64,000 nt of DNA. Origin: Streptomyces sp. NBC_01317 (lineage in GTDB: Bacteria; Actinomycetota; Actinomycetes; Streptomycetales; Streptomycetaceae). The stretch's first letter is position 1, and every line of letters begins with the position of its first letter. The notes beneath the pieces are model-generated. The model was not told the origin of the DNA and ran no database searches. It saw nothing but the letters and a program-made list of their open reading frames with translations. The translations under genes were made by a program, and so were the position numbers. Shown here piece by piece: positions 59,262-64,000 of the stretch. The DNA is taken from contig NZ_CP108393.1 of assembly GCF_035961655.1 (NCBI RefSeq), positions 7,649,501-7,713,500 on the forward strand. Direction: 5' to 3'.

Positions 59262-60569
59262 GTGTCCAAGAGCCCCGCCTCATCAGGGCTGTTCGCCGCC
59301 CTGCGGGTCCGTGACTACCGCGTCTACTGGAGTACGGGCCTGGTGTCGAACGTCGGCACGGCCATGCAGGGCGTCGCACTGGACTGGTTCGTGCTCGACC
59401 TGACGCACAGCGGGACCGCCGTCGGCTGGGCGGCGGGCCTCCAGTTCGCCCCCGTCCTGCTGTTCGGCCTGTGGGGAGGCGTCCTCGCCGACCGGTACGA
59501 CCGGCGCACCCTCCTGCTGTGGGCCCAGTCGCTCTACGCGGTCCAGGCGCTGCTCCTCACCGTCACCGTCCTGTCGGGCCACGCGCCGCTCTGGTGGATC
59601 TACCTGCTGTCCTTCGCGCTGGGCTGTGTGTTCACGGTGGAGAACCCCGCGCGGCTCTCCTTCGTCACGGAACTGGTCGGCCCCTCCCTGATCGCCAACG
59701 CGGCGGGCCTCAACATCCTGTCCCTGAACGCCGCGCGACTGATCGGACCGGCGATCGCGGGCGTACTGATCGCCGTGATCGGTACGGGCTGGGTCTTCGC
59801 GCTGAACGCGGTGTCCTTCACGGTGGTGACCGCCGGCCTGCTGACGATCCGTCCGAAGGCGGTACGGAGCCCGGGGGAGCGGCCACCGTGGGCGGGTGCG
59901 GGCGCGGCCGGGCTGCGCTATGTCGCCGCCCGTCCCGAACTGGTCGGAGTGTTCACGATCTTCGGTCTGGTCGCCACCTTCGCGGTCAACTTCTCCACCA
60001 CACTGACCCTGTTCGCCGGCCGGGTCTTCGACGTCGGCTCCAGCGGCCTCGGATTCATGTCGACCGCGCTGTCCGTCGGTACGATCGCCGGCACGCTCGT
60101 CGCCACCCGCCGCGCCTCGCCCCGGGTGCGGACCGTGGTCATCGGCGCGGTGCTGTTCGGTGTCAGCGAGGCGCTGGCCGCGCTCATGCCCTCGTACCCC
60201 ACCTTCCTGCTCATGCTGCTGCCGGCCGGATTCACGCTGATGACGCTCAACACGGCGGTCAGCGCCTTCGTCCAGTCGGAGGTCAGCGACGCCATGCGCG
60301 GCCGGGTGATGGCCGTCTACACGGTGATCTCGATGGGGGGCGCTCCGCTCGGCGGTCCCGTGATCGGCTGGATCTCCGAGCACGCGGGGGTGCGCTGGGG
60401 GCTGGCGTCGGGGGGCGGGGCGGCCGTCCTGGCCGCCGTCACCGTGGCTCTCTGGCTGGTACGGCACCAGGCCCTCACCCCTCGCCCGTACGTCCACGAC
60501 CCGGCGGCGGACGACGGTCCCGTACCGTCCCCGCCGCCCGCTCCCACTCCCACGGCCTCTGCCAACTAG
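59262..60569 (+). CDS. MFS transporter (MFS_3/EntS-like)
   Basis: 435 residues from GTG at 59262, six bases after AGAGG (GTG at 59211 would add 17 Pro-rich residues). Twelve hydrophobic spans; LFAALRVRDYRVYWSTGLVSNVGTAMQGVALDWFVLDLTHSG is the conserved entry, and motif A GVLADRYDRR is at 73-82. The C-terminal tail is Pro-rich (PSPPPAPTPTAS). These carriers mostly export drugs or siderophores. In the sulfur operon it could import a sulfur source or expel the desulfurised product. Genes for two LLM enzymes follow. Confidence 0.88.
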   Translation: MSKSPASSGLFAALRVRDYRVYWSTGLVSNVGTAMQGVALDWFVLDLTHSGTAVGWAAGLQFAPVLLFGLWGGVLADRYDRRTLLLWAQSLYAVQALLLTVTVLSGHAPLWWIYLLSFALGCVFTVENPARLSFVTELVGPSLIANAAGLNILSLNAARLIGPAIAGVLIAVIGTGWVFALNAVSFTVVTAGLLTIRPKAVRSPGERPPWAGAGAAGLRYVAARPELVGVFTIFGLVATFAVNFSTTLTLFAGRVFDVGSSGLGFMSTALSVGTIAGTLVATRRASPRVRTVVIGAVLFGVSEALAALMPSYPTFLLMLLPAGFTLMTLNTAVSAFVQSEVSDAMRGRVMAVYTVISMGGAPLGGPVIGWISEHAGVRWGLASGGGAAVLAAVTVALWLVRHQALTPRPYVHDPAADDGPVPSPPPAPTPTASAN

Positions 60570-60606
60570 CCGGATTCCCGGACCACTTCACCCGGAGGTA
60601 CTCCCC

Positions 60607-61764
60607 ATGACCGACCCCGACGACGGTCTTCCGCGCCTTCCCCGCCTGCACCTCGCCCTGGAGGTGGACGGCGACGGCGCCCACCCCGCCGCCTGGCGCC
60701 ACGCGGGGCGCCCGCCCGGCGCCGTCCTGACTCCCCGGGCGCTGCGGGACGTGGTCGCCGCGGCCGAGAACGCCGGCTTCGGCCTCGTCACCTTCGCCGA
60801 CTCACCGCTGCCGCCCGGCGCGGACCCGGACGGCTCCCCGTACAAGACCCCGTCCGACGCCGCCGGACCGGCCGGACGCATCGAGGCCGGAACCCGCGCC
60901 GCCTACGTCTCCGTCCTCACCGACCGGATCGGCCTCGCGCCCGTCCTGCACGTCGCCCCCACGGAACCGTTCCACCTCGCCACCCAGCTCGCGAGTCTCG
61001 ACCACGCCTCCCACGGCCGGGCCGGCTGGGTGGTCGGCGCGGCGGCCGGCGAGGCCGCCCTCGCCACCGTCGGACGAGCGCCGCTTTCCGCCGCCGAACT
61101 GCGCCGAGAGACGGCCGACGTCATCGACACCGCCCGCGCCCTGTGGGACTCGTGGGAGGACGACGCGGTCATCAAGGACGTCGCGACCGGCCGTTTCCTG
61201 GACGCGGACCGGGTGCATCACATCGACTTCGAGGGCGCGTCCTTCACCGTCAAGGGCCCCCTGATCACCCCGCGCCCGCCGCAGGGCCAGGTCGTCGTCC
61301 TGGCCCCGGACGCCCTGGAGGCCGACACACGCGCCGACGTGGTCCTGGTGGCGCGGCCCGACCTCGCCGCCGTCGCGGCCCGCGCGGCCACGGCCAGGGA
61401 GTCCGGCGCGCCCCTGGTGTTCGCCGAGGTGGAGGTGGTCCTCGACGCCGACGCCCCGGCCGCCGACCGGCTCGCCGCACTGGACGAGGCCGCCGACTGG
61501 CCCGGGTCCGGACGGCTGCGCCACGTCGGCTCCCCGCAGTCCCTGGTCGACCTGCTCCGCCACCTGGCCGAGTCGGTCGACGGGGTCAGGCTGCACCCCG
61601 CCGTCCTCGCCGCCGACCTGCCGGTCCTGATCGAGCACGTCCTGCCGGAGCTGTCCGCCACGGGCCTGTGGCACGCGCCGCGCCCCGGCGGCACCCTGCG
61701 CGAAACACTCGGTCTTCCCCGTCCCGCCAACCGCTTCGCCGCCCCCGCGGCCACCCACGCCTGA
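60607..61764 (+). CDS. LLM-class flavin-dependent oxidoreductase, divergent
   Basis: 385 residues, ATG at 60607 after GGAGG. Motifs of the family are visible (FGLVTFADSPLPP, TDRIGLAPVLHVAPTEPFHLATQLASLDHASHGRAGWVVGAAAGEAAL, ALWDSWEDDAV, DRVHHIDFEGASFTVKGPLITPRPPQGQ), but the second half is shortened and lacks the usual FMN-phosphate segment seen in the two other LLM genes here (the R-x-x-P...AGDSD region). It may therefore be a partner or a degenerate paralogue. Located between MFS and the second LLM, all same strand, with 10 bases to the next start. Confidence 0.82.
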   Translation: MTDPDDGLPRLPRLHLALEVDGDGAHPAAWRHAGRPPGAVLTPRALRDVVAAAENAGFGLVTFADSPLPPGADPDGSPYKTPSDAAGPAGRIEAGTRAAYVSVLTDRIGLAPVLHVAPTEPFHLATQLASLDHASHGRAGWVVGAAAGEAALATVGRAPLSAAELRRETADVIDTARALWDSWEDDAVIKDVATGRFLDADRVHHIDFEGASFTVKGPLITPRPPQGQVVVLAPDALEADTRADVVLVARPDLAAVAARAATARESGAPLVFAEVEVVLDADAPAADRLAALDEAADWPGSGRLRHVGSPQSLVDLLRHLAESVDGVRLHPAVLAADLPVLIEHVLPELSATGLWHAPRPGGTLRETLGLPRPANRFAAPAATHA

Positions 61765-61774
61765 GGTGAGTGCC

Positions 61775-63139
61775 ATGCCGGAAACCCCTCCCCAGCTCCA
61801 CCTCGGCGTCTTCTTCACGGGCGTCGGGCCGCAGTTGATCTGGACCGACCCGGACGCGCTCTCCCACACGGCGGTCGACACGTTCGTCCAGATCGCGCAG
61901 ACCCTCGAACGCGGCCTGTTCGACGCGTTCTTCCTCGGTGAGGGACTGCGCGTACGGGAGAACCGCGGCCGGGTCTTCGACCTCGACGTCGCCGGCCGCC
62001 CCGACGCGATCACCCAGCTCTCCGCGCTCGCCGCCGTCACCGAGCGGATCGGCCTGGTGGCGACCCAGAACACCACGTACAACTATCCGGCCGATCTGGC
62101 CCGCCGTCTGGCGAGCCTCGATCTGCTGTCCGAGGGCCGGGCCGGCTGGAACATCGTCACCACCGACAACGCCTGGACGGGCGCCAACTTCCGCCACGGC
62201 GGCTGGCTGGAGCACGAGCGCCGTTACGAGCGGGCCGGGGAGTTCGTCGAAGCGGCCAAGGAGCTGTGGTCGTCCTGGGCCCCGGACGCCGTCGCGCCCG
62301 GCGGGCGGGCCGCGAGCTGGGCCCGTACCGGTTCCGTCACCCCGGTCGGGCGGGACAGCGATCTTGTACGGCTGCGCGCCACGGCCACCGTGCCGGGCAG
62401 CCGCCAGGGCCGTCCCGTGCTCTTCCAGGCCGGGGACTCGGACGGCGGCCGGGAACTGGCGGCCCGCCACGCCGACGTGGTGTTCTCCGCCAACGCGGAG
62501 TACGGCAAGGCCGTCGCGTACGCCGCCGACCTGCGCGAACGGCTGGCCCGCCACGGCCGCACACCGGACTCGCTGCGGATCCTGCCGGGCGCGAGCCTCA
62601 TCCTCGGCGACACACCGGCCGAGGCGGAGGAGAAGGCCCGCTGGGTACGGCGGGAGCAGGTCAACGGTCCCCGGGCGATCGCCTTCCTGGAGCAGTACTG
62701 GGGCACCGACCTCTCCGCCTACGACCCGGACGGACCGCTGCCCGACATCGAGCCCGGTGAGGACGAACTCGATCCCTCCCGGGGCACGATCGCGATCTCG
62801 CACCGCAGCGGCAAGCTGGCCCTGATCCAGAAGTGGCGCGACCTCGCGGCCGAACGCGGCCTGTCGATCCGTGAGCTGGTGCTCGAAGTGTCGCCGGGCC
62901 ACCCGTCCTTCGTCGGCACCCCTTCGACCGTCGCCGACGAGTGGACCCGCTATGTCCGCACCCGCGCCGTCGACGGCTTCAACCTCCTGCCGCACCTGCT
63001 CCCCGCCTCGCTCACGGACATCGTCGACAAGCTCGTCCCGGAACTCCAGGAACGGGGTGTGTACCGGACCGCTTACGAGGGCACCACCCTGCGCGAACAC
63101 CTCGACCTGCCGCCGCTTCCCGCCGTCCCGGGCGCCTGA
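61775..63139 (+). CDS. LLM-class flavin-dependent monooxygenase (NtaA/SnaA/DszA family)
   Basis: 454 residues from ATG at 61775, GAGG eight bases upstream (GTG at 61766 is the alternative). Motifs: LERGLFDAFFLGEGLR, TERIGLVATQNTTYNYPADLARRLASLDLLSEGRAGWNIVTTDNAWTGANF, LWSSWAPDAV, GRPVLFQAGDSDGGRELAARHADVVF and VDGFNLLPHLLP...LQERGVYRTAYEGTTLREHL. Full-length family member; uses reduced flavin and O2 to attack an organosulfur, chelator-type or similar compound. Last gene of the plus-strand leader operon. No flavin reductase gene is visible in the window. Confidence 0.92.
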   Translation: MPETPPQLHLGVFFTGVGPQLIWTDPDALSHTAVDTFVQIAQTLERGLFDAFFLGEGLRVRENRGRVFDLDVAGRPDAITQLSALAAVTERIGLVATQNTTYNYPADLARRLASLDLLSEGRAGWNIVTTDNAWTGANFRHGGWLEHERRYERAGEFVEAAKELWSSWAPDAVAPGGRAASWARTGSVTPVGRDSDLVRLRATATVPGSRQGRPVLFQAGDSDGGRELAARHADVVFSANAEYGKAVAYAADLRERLARHGRTPDSLRILPGASLILGDTPAEAEEKARWVRREQVNGPRAIAFLEQYWGTDLSAYDPDGPLPDIEPGEDELDPSRGTIAISHRSGKLALIQKWRDLAAERGLSIRELVLEVSPGHPSFVGTPSTVADEWTRYVRTRAVDGFNLLPHLLPASLTDIVDKLVPELQERGVYRTAYEGTTLREHLDLPPLPAVPGA

Positions 63140-63196
63140 TCCGCGACCCGAGCAGGACCGCGACACGCCCACGGCACGGGCCGCCCCCTCCCCGGA

Positions 63197-64000
63197 TCAG
63201 GCCCTGCCGTGCGCCTGTTGCGACTGCCGCGACAGCGAGTCGATGACCACCGCCGCCAGCAGCACACCCCCGGTGATCATGAGCTGTACGGCCGACTGGA
63301 TCCCCAGCAGCGCCATGCCCGAGGCGATCGACTGGATGACCAGGATGCCGAGCAGCGCCGACCAGGTCGTCCCCCGTCCGCCGTACAGGCTGGCGCCCCC
63401 GACGACCGCCGCGGCGATCGCGTTCATCAGCAGCATGACGGAGCCCGACGTCTGGTTCGCCGCGGTGATCCGGGAGGCCAGGAACAGGCCGCCCACCGCC
63501 GCCATCGTCCCGGACACCATGAAGACCGAGATACGCACGAGCACCACATGGACCCCGGTGCGCCGGGTGGCCTCGATGCCGCCGCCGATGGCGTACACCT
63601 TCCGTCCGTACGGCGTACGGCGGAGGAGGATGTCCAGCGCCGCGATCAGGACGAGGAAGATGAGCAGGGCCAGCGGCAGCCCCTGGAACCGGTTGAGCAC
63701 GGCGGCGGCGGCGAACGCGATGACCGCCACCACCGCCGTCCGCACCCCGGTCTCGGCGAGCCGCTTGGTGGGCATCCCGGCGCCCTTGCGACGCCGCCGG
63801 TCCCGCCAGGACACCAGGAAGAACGCGGCGGTGCCGAAGGCCGCGAGACCGTACGCGACCCCGTCGTCGTGGAAGTAATAGCTGGTCAGCTGGGCGACGA
63901 AGCCCTGGTCGTCGAGGTTGATCGTGGCGCTGGTGCCCAGGATGTAGAGCATGAGGCCGCTCCACCCCAGCAGCCCGGCGAGCGTCACCACGAACGCCGG
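63197..64000 (-). CDS. XylH-like sugar ABC transporter permease (partial, 5' end outside window)
   Basis: C-terminal 267 residues; the frame continues past the right edge. Hydrophobic spans with CUT2 permease hallmarks: PAFVVTLAGLLGWSGLMLYILG, RTPYGRKVYAIGGGIEATRRTG, SGSVMLLMNAIAAAVVGGASLYGGRGTTWSALLGILVIQ, IQSAVQLMITGGVLLAAVVIDSLSR. Membrane channel of a xylose/ribose-type importer, the second one in this window. Converges on the LLM operon with 57 bases between stops. Confidence 0.9.
   Translation of the reverse strand, partial: PAFVVTLAGLLGWSGLMLYILGTSATINLDDQGFVAQLTSYYFHDDGVAYGLAAFGTAAFFLVSWRDRRRRKGAGMPTKRLAETGVRTAVVAVIAFAAAAVLNRFQGLPLALLIFLVLIAALDILLRRTPYGRKVYAIGGGIEATRRTGVHVVLVRISVFMVSGTMAAVGGLFLASRITAANQTSGSVMLLMNAIAAAVVGGASLYGGRGTTWSALLGILVIQSIASGMALLGIQSAVQLMITGGVLLAAVVIDSLSRQSQQAHGRA

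Noticed and set aside
1..64000. tRNA, rRNA, riboswitches, prophage or insertion sequence
   Set aside because: No cloverleaf, rRNA-like tract, transposase ORF, terminal inverted repeats or phage genes were found by reading both strands; small RNAs cannot be excluded.

Overview
The window is high-GC actinobacterial DNA and reads as a Streptomyces chromosome arm or accessory-rich segment. The evidence is strong codon bias, GTG/TTG starts, ATGA/GTGA stop-start overlaps, rare TTA codons, an AfsR/SARP-type giant regulator, an ECF42-DGPF pair, TerD, Tat and lipoprotein exports, and a type I-E-like CRISPR array. I see no rRNA, tRNA, phage structural genes or intact insertion sequences.

Layout. (1) 1-2.0 kb: the 3' end of a type III polyketide synthase, an ICMT-family methyltransferase and an FAD hydroxylase, an srsABC-like phenolic-lipid operon. 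(2) 2.0-7.4 kb: a DUF4032 kinase-like protein, an MFS exporter with a TetR regulator and three copies of a 17-bp operator-like element, and a Tat-exported metallophosphoesterase. (3) 7.7-14.2 kb: a tightly coupled operon of aldehyde dehydrogenase, ribose-type sugar ABC importer (ATPase, permease, lipoprotein) and a secreted protein; three of the five genes carry a TTA codon. (4) 14.2-20.5 kb: ECF42 sigma factor plus DGPF protein, then a glycerol kinase/glycerol-3-phosphate dehydrogenase-like operon. (5) 20.8-27.6 kb: a hypothetical protein, amino acid permease, GH75 chitosanase, Nudix hydrolase, a 48-residue protein and a large secreted F5/8-type beta-helix protein with a LacI-type operator. 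(6) 27.9-37.4 kb: two SDRs with a TetR, an APH-like phosphotransferase, an anti-sigma-like ATPase, small proteins and a 1346-aa AfsR/SARP regulator whose ATPase domain is split by about 240 residues of repeats. (7) 37.4-46.0 kb: siderophore reductase and an iron-binding protein, K+/H+ antiporter pair, TerD, an SDR-DUF2867 fusion, and the PTS-dependent dihydroxyacetone kinase DhaKLM.

(8) 46.3-51.3 kb: a short CRISPR array with four decayed and five intact repeats and no cas genes in view, then a STAND/TPR protein with a broken Walker A motif that overlaps, tail to tail, a TagF-like transferase. Both of those genes carry a TTA codon. (9) 51.4-53.7 kb: an MMPL exporter. (10) 53.7-63.1 kb: a sulfur island. 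A cysteine synthase lies between two small ORFs ending in the actinobacterial sulfur leader-peptide signature RRHVDLxRxxxALC. One leads a minus-strand operon (flavin monooxygenase, sarcosine/N-methyltryptophan oxidase-like, GNAT). The other leads a plus-strand operon (MFS, two further flavin monooxygenases). The logical reading is cysteine-controlled scavenging of sulfur from organic compounds, with cysteine synthase assimilating the product. (11) The right edge cuts a XylH-like ABC permease.

The best candidates for new biology are the paired leader peptides with a long attenuator-like hairpin, the repeat expansion inside the SARP ATPase domain, and the TTA-bearing STAND/TagF convergent pair beside the CRISPR array.
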